In this document: one piece after another, positions 7,911-15,882 of the stretch
Layout: each line of letters begins with the position of its first letter
Position numbering within the stretch: the stretch's first letter is position 1
Source of the DNA: Sedimentisphaerales bacterium
Lineage (GTDB): Bacteria; Planctomycetota; Phycisphaerae; Sedimentisphaerales; Anaerobacaceae
Reading direction: 5' to 3'
Assembly (NCBI GenBank): GCA_030611315.1
Contig: JAUWPZ010000010.1
Coordinates: forward strand, 1-47,315
Length of the DNA: 47,315 bases
Position numbers and translations under genes: made by a program
Notes under the pieces: model-generated
Databases searched by the model: none
What the model was told of the DNA's origin: nothing
Seen by the model: only the letters and a program-made list of their open reading frames with translations

Positions 7911-9026
7911 TCATGGAGAAGGCCATATAAGAGCGTTTTCTTCGATTTTTGTGCCGGGACAGTCACTGTGAAGTAAACGCTCTTTGATCAATTCCTTAAT
8001 AGCACGATTGAACTCAGAATCAGTGTACGTAGGTGGATTTGCGATTGTTGCACTTAGGCGAAGATTGGCCCATGTTGTCTTGCCTACTTTGCGTGAAGCT
8101 TGAAGTATTATCTTCTCGATTTCTTCGGGCTTGATGATTTCTTTCTCAGGTTGATTTGGAAAAAGATGGCCTTCAATAAAACATTTTTTAATGAACTGCC
8201 TGCGAGCATTAACCATCGCTCGGTTCATTAGTTCAATTGCGCCTGGATAGCGCGAACCGAATATCATATGATATTTCGGTGATTTGTGTTCATACTTCTC
8301 ACGGATTGGGTACGTGATAACTCCTTTAAACCACCTTCTAAGTTGATTTGCATAACCCTTGGCGAATTGGTCCGCGCAATTGTCTTCAGAGAGGTGCGAG
8401 TCAAAAGCTATTTGTTGCCAATAGGGGCCTCCTGCTATTCGATTCCATTTACTAACCAACTCATGATCGGTCTGAATTAATCCATCAAGAACTACGTGAT
8501 TCTTGATTCCACGAACAGCCCGAAGAAAATTAGTGCTCATCAAATTGATGAGTGTTTCAACGCTCACGCCTCCTTTCAATTGAGCGTAGATGGACTCCAT
8601 ATCGTCAAAAAGAAGTTCGTTGGGTTTAATGGGGTCGAGATAAACGAAAACGGTATGGGTTTTAGCTAAATCTGCTATCTCATCCAAATGTTCTCGGAAA
8701 TCGCCAAGACGCGTTATTGCAAGAATAGGTAGGTTGTGAGAATTTGTTTCAAGCTGTTTGTATAGAATAGGATTTTTCTCTATGTATAAACCTTTGACTT
8801 TTGCTCCGCGCTTCTGTATTTCCAGCAATCTATCGGAAATGATGAGGGGACTCCCGGGCTCGCCGTCCTGGAATCTACCGGGGCCAGCAAAGCAATCGAC
8901 AACCAAGATAGGTTTCTTCAATTTGTTTACTTTGGCCAAGTAAGGTTTAAGGTAGTAATCAAGAATCAAATCTTTATACTTTGACCAAGGTTTCTTCTCG
9001 CGAAAAAAGTCGAGAACATTGTCCAT
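7911..9026 (-). CDS. tcmP: Three-Cys-motif partner protein (TcmP)
   Basis: A 371-residue protein resembling the TcmP family, named for co-occurrence with DUF5131 three-Cys proteins. It begins MDNVLDFFREKKPWSKYKDL and has PILVVDCFAGPGRFQDGEPG (about residues 39-58), a methyltransferase-like glycine loop. VYLDPIKPNELLFDDME follows (about residues 129-145). The C-terminal third is a helical winged-helix-like region. Its function is unknown; the fold suggests nucleotide or SAM binding. The start lies inside the 3' end of the upstream DUF5131 gene (53-base overlap) and is preceded by GGAGG with good spacing, so the two are translationally linked. The family call is strong, the biochemical role open. 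Confidence 0.82.
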   Translation of the reverse strand: MDNVLDFFREKKPWSKYKDLILDYYLKPYLAKVNKLKKPILVVDCFAGPGRFQDGEPGSPLIISDRLLEIQKRGAKVKGLYIEKNPILYKQLETNSHNLPILAITRLGDFREHLDEIADLAKTHTVFVYLDPIKPNELLFDDMESIYAQLKGGVSVETLINLMSTNFLRAVRGIKNHVVLDGLIQTDHELVSKWNRIAGGPYWQQIAFDSHLSEDNCADQFAKGYANQLRRWFKGVITYPIREKYEHKSPKYHMIFGSRYPGAIELMNRAMVNARRQFIKKCFIEGHLFPNQPEKEIIKPEEIEKIILQASRKVGKTTWANLRLSATIANPPTYTDSEFNRAIKELIKERLLHSDCPGTKIEENALIWPSP

Positions 9027-9765
9027 TTGTGGATTTCCTCCGCAAATTACTTTTTGGTGCTTTTGGTATTTGGTTCCAGATTTGGCCGTTTAGGATTCTG
9101 CCGGTTTTTTTCTTGTTTGTGCCGCCCCATTGTTTGAAGAAAAAAGGAACTCCCGCGGCAAGGCACTGGTCGCGAATATCAACGGCCCACTCGGGCCGCA
9201 TCGGTCTTGCGCCGGGGCCGGATTCGCCGCCGACAATAACCCAATCGATGCCTTCGAGGTCGATACTAGTAACCGGGCCGAGGAGCGGTTCGAAAGAAAT
9301 AAATTTTATGGCGGCGGGAGTCTGCCTTAGATGGTCGATGCGAAAAGTATAGTCGGCGGTTTCGACGGTGACGCCCATCCATACATTTGTCGGCCAGGGA
9401 AGCCGAGGGCTTGACCGGAGCAAACGATGAGAACGCTTGGTCAATGCCTGGAAGCGGTGATGGAACGCCCGGCACATAACATCAAAGATTTTCGAGATGA
9501 AATCAAAGGGGACATCCCTGTGAAAAAGGTCGCTCATAGAATTAACAAAAATTGTATGAGGCTGCTTCCATTTTAGGGGCAGTTTAAGAGAATGGTCGTG
9601 AAGCGTTACATTAAAGCCGTTGATGTAGTTGCGACTTCCGGCAGCTTTGAGGCGGAGAGCCATGCGCTGGGCGTAACAATTCCGGCAGCCAATGCTGATT
9701 TTTGTACATCCTGTAACGGGATTCCAAGTTGATTCAGTCCATTCGATTTTAGATTTCCTGGCCAT
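8974..9765 (-). CDS. DUF5131 (phage Gp37/Gp68-like) three-Cys-motif protein
   Basis: A 263-residue member of the phage Gp37/Gp68 family. The diagnostic start, KIEWTESTWNPVTGCTKI, leads into a CX6CX2C motif (Cys20, Cys27, Cys30). A three-cysteine arrangement of this kind probably binds an iron-sulfur cluster, radical-SAM-like. Downstream are FVNSMSDLFH, VWMGVTVE, FEPLLGP and WVIVGGESGPGARPM, all typical of the family. It is translated from an ATG with TGGAGG upstream and overlaps tcmP. Its substrate is unknown; proximity to restriction-type genes hints at nucleic-acid modification or defence. The C-terminus after VPFFFKQWGG is unusually basic. Confidence 0.85.
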   Translation of the reverse strand: MARKSKIEWTESTWNPVTGCTKISIGCRNCYAQRMALRLKAAGSRNYINGFNVTLHDHSLKLPLKWKQPHTIFVNSMSDLFHRDVPFDFISKIFDVMCRAFHHRFQALTKRSHRLLRSSPRLPWPTNVWMGVTVETADYTFRIDHLRQTPAAIKFISFEPLLGPVTSIDLEGIDWVIVGGESGPGARPMRPEWAVDIRDQCLAAGVPFFFKQWGGTNKKKTGRILNGQIWNQIPKAPKSNLRRKSTNGQCSRLFSREETLVKV

Positions 9766-10106
9766 TTAGCCTCCATAAGGAAATATATCTGCAAGTTAAA
9801 TACTTCAGGGGAGAAAATCAAGGGATTTTCGAGTTCTATTGTTGATGTACTCGTATTGCGTCCCTTCGCTCTGCTCGAGGGCAGGATTGCGTCCCTTCGG
9901 CTGTGTTCAGGATGGGTGGTGTGCCCGGGAAAATTTCTCAGGTAAGAGAAAAATCCTCTGGCGATGTCCGGGCGATTTGGTATAATAACACTATCTTGCT
10001 ATATTCGAATTGTTTAAATGGAGTTTCGCTTGGTATTCGGATAGGAGTGTGGCAAGGAAAATCGAATAAGAGGCACGGAAGTTTAGAAGTGGTGGGGCGC
10101 AGATAG
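9766..10106. other. Divergent intergenic region with repeat words
   Basis: This 341-base gap separates DUF5131 (minus) from the PocR-type regulator (plus). It contains two direct copies of ATTGCGTCCCTTCG (9855-9868 and 9886-9899), fragments of the dispersed element seen at 2515-2592. A TATAAT box (9981-9986) lies upstream of the regulator, but without a convincing -35 hexamer. No gene was recognised. Confidence 0.5.
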
Positions 10107-11405
10107 ATGGCTAAAAAATCACAATCGGCGAAGTTTCTTAAGCAGGAGTATTTTGACAAAATAGAGGGTGTTTTCCGCAGGCATTTCCAGCTCGGCTTAG
10201 AGGCGACGGACAACGGTGGCAAAAACATACAACAAATGTGCAGCGGTGACTGTCTGCCGCGGTTTTGCCGACTTGTTCGCAGTAAGGCCAAGGGTCTGCG
10301 AAGGTGTAAAGAAGAGCGTCTGCGCAGCCTTGGGATAGCGATAGAGACGGGACAATCTTATATTACACTTTGCCATGCGGGAATCGTGCTGGTTTGTGTT
10401 CCGGTTATGGACAAAGATAGGGCTCTTGGCGGGATATTTTTCGGCAAATGCCTCTGGGAGCCTGTGACGAAAGTTCTGATAGGGGACGTCAAGAGGCGAT
10501 TGGAGGACATCTCCATAGATGAAAAGAAACTGGTAGGGACGATGCGGGAGCTGCCGGTCATCCAGGGGCGGAAAATCAATGAGGCGTCGGAATTTTTGTT
10601 CGATTTGCTTTACGAGGTAGCCGGGTTCGACCCTCGTGTTATCAGGTGGCGTCGTGAGCGTTCGGAGCAGCAGTCGCAGATAGGGCAGTTCATCCAGGAA
10701 CAAAAGAAATTAGGTACGGAGTGGCAGTATCCCCTGGAGAGCGAGCGCGAGCTGATGGGTAAGGTGAAGATAGGCGACAGGACGGGCGCCAAGGAGATTC
10801 TCAATTCGATACTGGGTACGATATTGTTTAAGGACATCGGCGAACTCGGGATTCTTAAGGCAAGGATGCTGGAGCTGTTGAGTATTCTGAGCCGCTCGGC
10901 TGTGGAGGGTGGAGTCGATATCGATGTTATGCTCGAGAAGAACTTAGCTTATGTGAACAAGGTGATGCATATTGATAACCAGGAGGATTTGTGCGCGTGG
11001 ATTAGCAGGGCGTTGAACGAGTTTATCGAGCTGGTTTATTCTTCACAGGACGCCAAGAAGGTGACACAGATCAGGCCTGCTATCAATTATATCGACGCCA
11101 ACTTCGACAAGCTGATAACGCTTGCCGAAGTAGCGAGGGCTTCGCATCTGAGCGTTTCGAGACTGGCCCATTTATTCAAAGAGCAGATGGGCATTACGAT
11201 AATAGACTACCTCACGAGCGTTCGGATAGAGCGGGCAAAACAACTATTGCTGGCGACGGAACAGAATTGCACGGAGATTTGCTTCGAGGTGGGCTATAAT
11301 AATCAGAGCTATTTTACGCGAACCTTTAAGTCGCTTGTCGGGATGACGCCGCGTCAATTCAGGGCCCGAAATAAGCGTAAAGAGAAGTTGTCCTCGCCGT
11401 TGTAA
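10107..11405 (+). CDS. PocR-domain AraC-family transcriptional regulator
   Basis: A 432-residue one-component regulator. Residues ~10-165 form a PocR-type sensory domain with cysteines at CSGDCLPRFCRL and in LRRCKEERLR, plus YITLCHAGIVLVCVPV, the ligand- or metal-sensing core. A helical linker follows, and then a C-terminal AraC double helix-turn-helix (about residues 325-425): ITLAEVARASHLSVSRLAHL, then CTEICFEVGYNNQSYFTRTF and GMTPRQFRARN. The start ATG follows GGTGGGG. PocR relatives respond to small molecules such as diols. The neighbours do not reveal a target, so the regulon is unknown. Confidence 0.87.
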   Translation: MAKKSQSAKFLKQEYFDKIEGVFRRHFQLGLEATDNGGKNIQQMCSGDCLPRFCRLVRSKAKGLRRCKEERLRSLGIAIETGQSYITLCHAGIVLVCVPVMDKDRALGGIFFGKCLWEPVTKVLIGDVKRRLEDISIDEKKLVGTMRELPVIQGRKINEASEFLFDLLYEVAGFDPRVIRWRRERSEQQSQIGQFIQEQKKLGTEWQYPLESERELMGKVKIGDRTGAKEILNSILGTILFKDIGELGILKARMLELLSILSRSAVEGGVDIDVMLEKNLAYVNKVMHIDNQEDLCAWISRALNEFIELVYSSQDAKKVTQIRPAINYIDANFDKLITLAEVARASHLSVSRLAHLFKEQMGITIIDYLTSVRIERAKQLLLATEQNCTEICFEVGYNNQSYFTRTFKSLVGMTPRQFRARNKRKEKLSSPL

Positions 11406-11537
11406 CCGGCTTTCGCCGAGAAATTTCAGATTTCAAATCCCGTACCAAATTACGGCAGGGGCCTATTAAGTGCGGGACAAGTCTCAGATTTCAGATTGTT
11501 TGGTGAGTGGTGTTGTGAGTTGCGTCGCCGTGCCTGC

Positions 11538-11577
11538 GACGGCTAAACTGTGCCGGTGACGGCTAAACTGTGCCGGG
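11538..11577 (+). repeat. Two tandem copies of a 20-base unit
   Basis: GACGGCTAAACTGTGCCGGT (11538-11557) is followed directly by a copy differing only in the last base (11558-11577). It lies in the 313-base gap between the regulator and dxr, which otherwise holds only short repeat words (for example ACCAAATTACGGCA at 11444-11457, also present at 7818-7831) and the dxr promoter. Confidence 0.65.
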
Positions 11578-11621
11578 GGCGAGGAGGGCGGCAAATTTTG
11601 AATGGGGGAGAAAGTCTTATC

Positions 11622-11651
11622 TTGACAACTCGGTGGTTTATGGGGTAACAT
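11622..11651 (+). promoter_or_regulatory. Putative sigma-70 promoter of dxr-rseP
   Basis: TTGACA (11622-11627) and TAACAT (11646-11651) are 18 bases apart, about 70 bases upstream of the dxr ATG. The -35 box is perfect and the -10 box is weak. Confidence 0.45.
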
Positions 11652-11718
11652 CCGGGTTCGCAGGTAATCTGAACGATGGAGCAAAGGACCGCGAAAAAAA
11701 GCGGGACTGAATATATTT

Positions 11719-12963
11719 ATGGTCAAACATATTGCTATTTTGGGCTCGACGGGGTCGATTGGTAAAAATGCGCTGCGTGTTATTGAGTCGCTTAATTCGT
11801 CGAGCGTCCCTTCGGCTAAGCTCAGGACAAGCTTGGGTGATGCGTTGTGCGAGAAGGAAAAATCGCAATACGCAATACGAGATACGCACTACGAGATTGT
11901 GGCGTTGAGCGCTCACAGCAGTTTTGAGCTTCTTGCAGAGCAGGCCAGGCGTTACAAGCCAAAGTATGTCGCTATCACAAACACGGATTATGCACATCGG
12001 CTCGGCGAACTTCTGGGTGATATGGACGTTGAGATTTTGGCCGGGCCGGATGGTTTGACGGAGATTGCGCAGCTCGAAGAGGTTGACATCGTTCTGACCG
12101 CGGTCGTTGGTGCGGTGGGTTTGCCGGCGGTCCTTGCGGCTGCGCGGAAAGGGAAACAGCTTGCCATCGCGAACAAAGAGCCGCTTGTTATAGCCGGAGA
12201 GCTGCTGGTTAAGGAAGCCAGGGAAAACGGCTGTACGATTGTGCCGGTGGACAGCGAACATTCGGCGATTTTCCAGGCGATGCAGGCGGGTAGTTGTCAG
12301 GAGGTCAGTAAAATCATTCTGACCGCTTCGGGCGGGCCGTTCAGAGAAGTTACCGTTGAGGACATTCAAAATGTTACGCTGGAACAGGCGCTATCGCATC
12401 CTGTCTGGGATATGGGGCCGAAGATAACCGTTGATTCGGCAACGATGATGAACAAGGCATTTGAGATTATCGAGGCCCACTGGCTTTTTGATATGCCGGC
12501 AGAAAGTATAGAGGTGCTGATTCATCCCGAGTCGATAGTTCATTCACTTGTCGAATTCGTTGACGGGTCGGTGATAGCACAGCTCGGGACGCCTGATATG
12601 TGTGTTCCGATTCAGTATGCTTTGACATATCCTGCTCGTGTTGAGGGGATTGCGAAGCATTTGCGGCTCGAGGAAATTGGCAGCCTTACGTTCGAGAGGG
12701 CGGATATGGAGAAGTTTCGTTCGCTGCCCTTAGCTTATGAGGTCGCACGGACAGGTGGTACGACTGCGGTTGTTTTCAACGCTGCGAACGAGGCGGCAGT
12801 GCAAGAGTTCTTGGCGGGCAGGATTAAATTTGTTAGTATAGTCGAACTTATCGAACAGTGCCTGAATAAGCATAACGTTAAGAGGCAGGTGTCGCTCGAA
12901 GAGCTTCTCGAGGCGGATGCGTGGGCGAGAAGAGAGGTTTCGGAGGCGGCGTATAGTGTATAG
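11719..12963 (+). CDS. dxr: 1-deoxy-D-xylulose 5-phosphate reductoisomerase (Dxr), with an in-frame repeat insertion
   Basis: Converts DXP to 2-C-methyl-D-erythritol 4-phosphate with NADPH in the non-mevalonate isoprenoid pathway. The NADPH motif ILGSTGSIGKNALRVIE is at residues 7-23. ANKEPLVIAGELL and GPKITVDSATMMNKAFEIIE supply the metal and substrate residues. The length is 414 residues against about 385-400 in the family. The excess is a ~31-residue insert (about residues 27-57) directly after the first helix, whose DNA resembles the dispersed intergenic repeats of this genome. After it the normal sequence resumes at EIVALSAHSS. The downstream rseP is a conserved neighbour. Function seems preserved because all catalytic motifs are intact. 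Confidence 0.95.
   Translation: MVKHIAILGSTGSIGKNALRVIESLNSSSVPSAKLRTSLGDALCEKEKSQYAIRDTHYEIVALSAHSSFELLAEQARRYKPKYVAITNTDYAHRLGELLGDMDVEILAGPDGLTEIAQLEEVDIVLTAVVGAVGLPAVLAAARKGKQLAIANKEPLVIAGELLVKEARENGCTIVPVDSEHSAIFQAMQAGSCQEVSKIILTASGGPFREVTVEDIQNVTLEQALSHPVWDMGPKITVDSATMMNKAFEIIEAHWLFDMPAESIEVLIHPESIVHSLVEFVDGSVIAQLGTPDMCVPIQYALTYPARVEGIAKHLRLEEIGSLTFERADMEKFRSLPLAYEVARTGGTTAVVFNAANEAAVQEFLAGRIKFVSIVELIEQCLNKHNVKRQVSLEELLEADAWARREVSEAAYSV
11797..11893 (+). repeat. Dispersed intergenic repeat inserted in frame within dxr
   Basis: GCGTCCCTTCGGCTAAGCTC (from 11804) and the following ACAAGC match the reverse strand of the element at 2515-2592. The CGCAATACGCAATACG-type tail (about 11864-11893) matches its flanks. 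The insertion is about 93 bases, a multiple of three, and stays open in the dxr frame. Confidence 0.7.
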
Positions 12964-13004
12964 CTTGCATAGATTGGCATATCAATGAATTTGGAGACGT
13001 TTTA

Positions 13005-15314
13005 ATGTCTGAAACAAAGAGTTCGTCGTGCAAATCCTATCGAGGATTTTTGTGGCTTATCGTTTTGGCGGTGTTTGTTTATCTGATTGTTCGAAACATA
13101 GGTGTTTGGGCCAATGTGCTGAAGGTCCTGCTTGGATTCGGGTCGGTTATTCTGGTTCACGAATTCGGTCACTTTTTAGTTGCGAAGCTGTCGGGGATAA
13201 AGGTGGAGGTATTTTCTATTTTTATGCCTCCGACTCTGCTCGGCGTTCAAAGGACGGAAGATGGGCTTCGATTTCGTGTATTGCCCAAGCTGGTTACCAA
13301 AGACAAAGAAGAAGGAGCAGGCAAGAAAGACGCAGAGGAGCCGGCGGAAAAAGAAAAGAAGGCAGAGGCCGGGACAGAGCCGGAGGCAGAAGTAGAGGCA
13401 AAAGCAAAATCACAGGCAAAGGCAAAACCAGAAGAACCCCAGGATGAGAGTCTGTTGAGTTTTACTATCGGCAAGGGAGGCAAGGCGTGGGAAACGGAGT
13501 ATCGAATCGGGCTTATTCCCCTGGGAGGATTCGTGAAGATGTTAGGCCAGGAAGACGTTGGGACTGTGAAGTCAACCGGTGACCCGCGGTCGTTTGCGAA
13601 TAAGTCTGTCGGTACCCGTGCGGCCGTTTTAACGGCGGGGGTTGCTTTTAATGTTATCAGCGCCGTTATTATTTTCATGATAGTTTTTCTCGTCGGCATA
13701 GAGCTGCCTCCACCGGTGATTGGCGAAGTGGAGCCGAATTCGCCGGCGGCTCGTGCGGGCTGGGTGGTCGGTGACGAGGTCATCGAGATAGCGGGTAAGA
13801 GCAAAGACCTTGATTTCAGCCATATCGGGATGGCGGCGGCATTGTCGGATGTGAACGAGGCGGTGCCGGTTAAAATCAGGCATGAGAACGGCAAAGAGGA
13901 GGAATACCGGATTGTGGCGGAGGAGAGCGAAACGTCAATGGGTAAAATGAGGCGTTTCGGTGTTATGCAGGCGTACAATCTTACCGTTGAGGAGGTTTCC
14001 GACGCGAACTCGCTTCGAGAGAGGACAGGGCTGCAGAGCGGTGATGTAATCAAGTCGATAGATGGCGAACATGTCCAGACTCACTGGGAGTTTGTCCAAC
14101 TGGTCGAAAATGCTGTTTCCAGGTCCGTTTCAATCTCGGCTGAGCGGACCGAAGGGGCCGAACTGATAGAGACACAGATAGGCCTGGAGTGGCTGTTTGC
14201 CGAGGGTTATGAAATTGAATCCGAGTCTGAGCTTTATCATATATATTCTATGGTGCCTCGTTTGCGTATAACCGCGGCGGGGAAAGTTGCCATGCCCAAG
14301 GGCAGGCCTGAGAGAATGAAGGATTGGATTAAGGGGATATTGTCTTTTGGCCGGGCAAGTGGACAAGAGGATGTTGAAGACGGTCCGGTATTGGAGGCGG
14401 GAGATATTATTCTTGCGATTGGCGGGGTTGAGAATCCCACATACAGGGAGGTGCGTGAGGTTACCGAGGCACACAAAGACAAGGAATTGCCGGTTAAAGT
14501 ATTGCGAGCTGATGCCAACGGAGTCGAGGAGAGGCTTGTCGTTACGGTAACGCCGCGGCGTCCTAAAGGTAGCGAGAGGGTGCTGATTGGTATAGCAGTT
14601 GTTCTTGATGCCGAGCATACGGTGGTTGCCAAGACGATTGATACGGGGGATGGGCCGGCCAAGCTTGGAATTCCCGGAGGGGCTACGATAGTGGCGGTTG
14701 ACGGCGCTCCTGTGTCAAGTTTTTATGATGTGGCCGATGAGATAAGGAAATACAAAGATGAGCGTATCACAATAGATTATAGAGTCGATGAGCAGGTGGC
14801 GGGCAGCGTTGCCTTAAATGTCGGCGGGGGCGATGGAGAGTCAATTACCGTTAAATCTGTCCTGTCTGAGTATGTTCCGTTCAAGAATTTGGAGAGACTT
14901 TATCGGGCTGGGGGGCCCGTTGAGGCGGTGGTAATGGGCGGCAGAAGGACCGTTATGTTTATTACCCAGACTTACGTTACATTGAAGCGTCTGGTTGGGC
15001 GGAGTGTCAGCCCGAAGAACCTTATTGGTCCCGTTGGAATTCTTTCAGTTACTTACAGGATTGCCAAGGACAGGCCTGTTATTTACATTTTTTACTTTCT
15101 TGGTCTGATAAGTGCGGTAATTGCGGTGTTTAACTTTTTGCCTGTGCCGCCTCTTGACGGAGGGCTGATAGCGCTTTTGATTATCGAGAGAATCAAGGGT
15201 TCGGCTTTGAGTGAGCGGGTGCAGACGGTAATAGCTTATGTAGGCTGGATTGCGATAGGGACGCTTTTTCTTTATGTAACGTTTAATGATATTTACAGGA
15301 CTCTTTTTGGCTGA
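13005..15314 (+). CDS. rseP: RseP-type intramembrane site-2 zinc metalloprotease, expanded with several PDZ domains
   Basis: A membrane protease that in relatives cleaves anti-sigma factors and signal-peptide remnants. The zinc motif HEFGH (His52, Glu53, His56) sits in the second membrane segment, and NFLPVPPLDGG (about residues 709-719) supplies the third ligand. The product is 769 residues, against ~450 in E. coli. A Lys/Glu/Ala-rich insert (about residues 100-148) lies in the cytoplasmic loop. The middle holds four PDZ-like stretches (about 236-320, 325-405, 455-520 and 525-605), where RseP normally has two. It lies 41 bases after dxr and is probably co-transcribed. The substrate is unknown. 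Confidence 0.9.
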   Translation: MSETKSSSCKSYRGFLWLIVLAVFVYLIVRNIGVWANVLKVLLGFGSVILVHEFGHFLVAKLSGIKVEVFSIFMPPTLLGVQRTEDGLRFRVLPKLVTKDKEEGAGKKDAEEPAEKEKKAEAGTEPEAEVEAKAKSQAKAKPEEPQDESLLSFTIGKGGKAWETEYRIGLIPLGGFVKMLGQEDVGTVKSTGDPRSFANKSVGTRAAVLTAGVAFNVISAVIIFMIVFLVGIELPPPVIGEVEPNSPAARAGWVVGDEVIEIAGKSKDLDFSHIGMAAALSDVNEAVPVKIRHENGKEEEYRIVAEESETSMGKMRRFGVMQAYNLTVEEVSDANSLRERTGLQSGDVIKSIDGEHVQTHWEFVQLVENAVSRSVSISAERTEGAELIETQIGLEWLFAEGYEIESESELYHIYSMVPRLRITAAGKVAMPKGRPERMKDWIKGILSFGRASGQEDVEDGPVLEAGDIILAIGGVENPTYREVREVTEAHKDKELPVKVLRADANGVEERLVVTVTPRRPKGSERVLIGIAVVLDAEHTVVAKTIDTGDGPAKLGIPGGATIVAVDGAPVSSFYDVADEIRKYKDERITIDYRVDEQVAGSVALNVGGGDGESITVKSVLSEYVPFKNLERLYRAGGPVEAVVMGGRRTVMFITQTYVTLKRLVGRSVSPKNLIGPVGILSVTYRIAKDRPVIYIFYFLGLISAVIAVFNFLPVPPLDGGLIALLIIERIKGSALSERVQTVIAYVGWIAIGTLFLYVTFNDIYRTLFG

Positions 15315-15390
15315 GGGGGGTGGATTTGCAATTAAGGAATTTTAGGATTTTGTGAAGGGGCGAGCAAAATTTATTTCTGCCACAGAGGGC

Positions 15391-15427
15391 ACCCCATTAG
15401 AAACAGAAGATATGTTTCTAACGGGGT
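15391..15427 (+). terminator. Long hairpin downstream of rseP
   Basis: ACCCCATTAGAAAC (15391-15404) pairs with GTTTCTAACGGGGT (15414-15427), a 14-bp stem with one mismatch and a 9-base loop. It is the first strong structure after the rseP stop. It lacks a U-tract, so it may be a repeat hairpin or a processing signal rather than an intrinsic terminator. Confidence 0.4.
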
Positions 15428-15483
15428 AAACAGATTTACACGGTTATTTTGACACGGATGCTCCGCTTCGCTGGCACAAGTTG

Positions 15484-15562
15484 CCCGCCCCTATGGGGCA
15501 GGCGAACCCGCCGCGGCGGGGGAAATTTCAATCGTGAGCACTATAAATACAATTTTTATTGA
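15484..15562 (+). repeat. GC-rich hairpins and palindromic-repeat copy C (partial)
   Basis: GCCCC-TAT-GGGGC (centred at about 15493) and CCGCCGCGGCGG (about 15510-15521) are strong hairpins. The following GGAAATTTCAA, GAGCACTATA and AATTTTTATTGAA match the 3' half of copy A at 4373-4418. The 5' palindrome TACCCTT/AAGGGTA is absent, so this is a partial or diverged copy. The rest of 15315-15628 shows no gene. Confidence 0.6.
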
Positions 15563-15628
15563 ATTTCATTGAAACTGCCGAAATATAAAATGAGGGGGTG
15601 GACAAAAGGAGTTTCATTCGCAGGTTAA

Positions 15629-15801
15629 GAGCCTATCCTAAAACCGGAATCTATCCCCAAGGGAAGTCCGATGAAAAGCGTTGTCGGCCAAAAACGTCCT
15701 CAACGTGGCGTCAACCACGCCTCCGGTCGTTTTTGGCGCGTGCGCCTTGGCCTCGCACTTTTTGCCCGGCCTCATAACGACGAGGTTATTCGGATAGGCT
15801 C
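15629..15801. mobile_element. 173-bp MITE with TAA target duplication (IS5-group-like ends)
   Basis: The element begins GAGCCTATCC (15629-15638) and ends GGATAGGCTC (15792-15801), perfect 10-bp terminal inverted repeats. The match continues as spaced identities (cctAAaACC against ccgAAtAACC). TAA at 15626-15628 and TAA at 15802-15804 form an exact 3-bp target duplication. Inside are nested hairpins: CCAAAAACG/CGTTTTTGG enclosing CGTGG/CCACG. It holds no transposase gene. Ends beginning GAG with 3-bp TNA duplications are known from the IS1031/IS427 side of the IS5 family, so it may be mobilised by such an element elsewhere. It lies just before glyA and may shape that leader. Confidence 0.75.
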
Positions 15802-15882
15802 TAAGAAAAGGATTCTTGTTAATAACGTGTGTTGCCGGACAAACACAACGGCAGGAAACTGTGTGGGGGGAAGGTCGGAACT

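Noticed and set aside
11538-11577. Possible CRISPR repeat-spacer unit
   Set aside because: Only two directly adjacent 20-base copies without spacers and no cas genes nearby.
11638-12369. 243-codon open frame on the minus strand
   Set aside because: Antisense to dxr, with an Arg/Asn/His-rich product and no recognisable motif.
13247-14053. 268-codon open frame on the minus strand
   Set aside because: Antisense to rseP; the Ser/Ala-rich product is a shadow of the charged insert and PDZ codons.
15629-15801. Possible riboswitch (glycine, THF or similar) upstream of the SHMT-like gene
   Set aside because: Nested hairpins are present, but no known riboswitch core was recognised; the exact terminal repeats and TAA duplications fit a MITE better.
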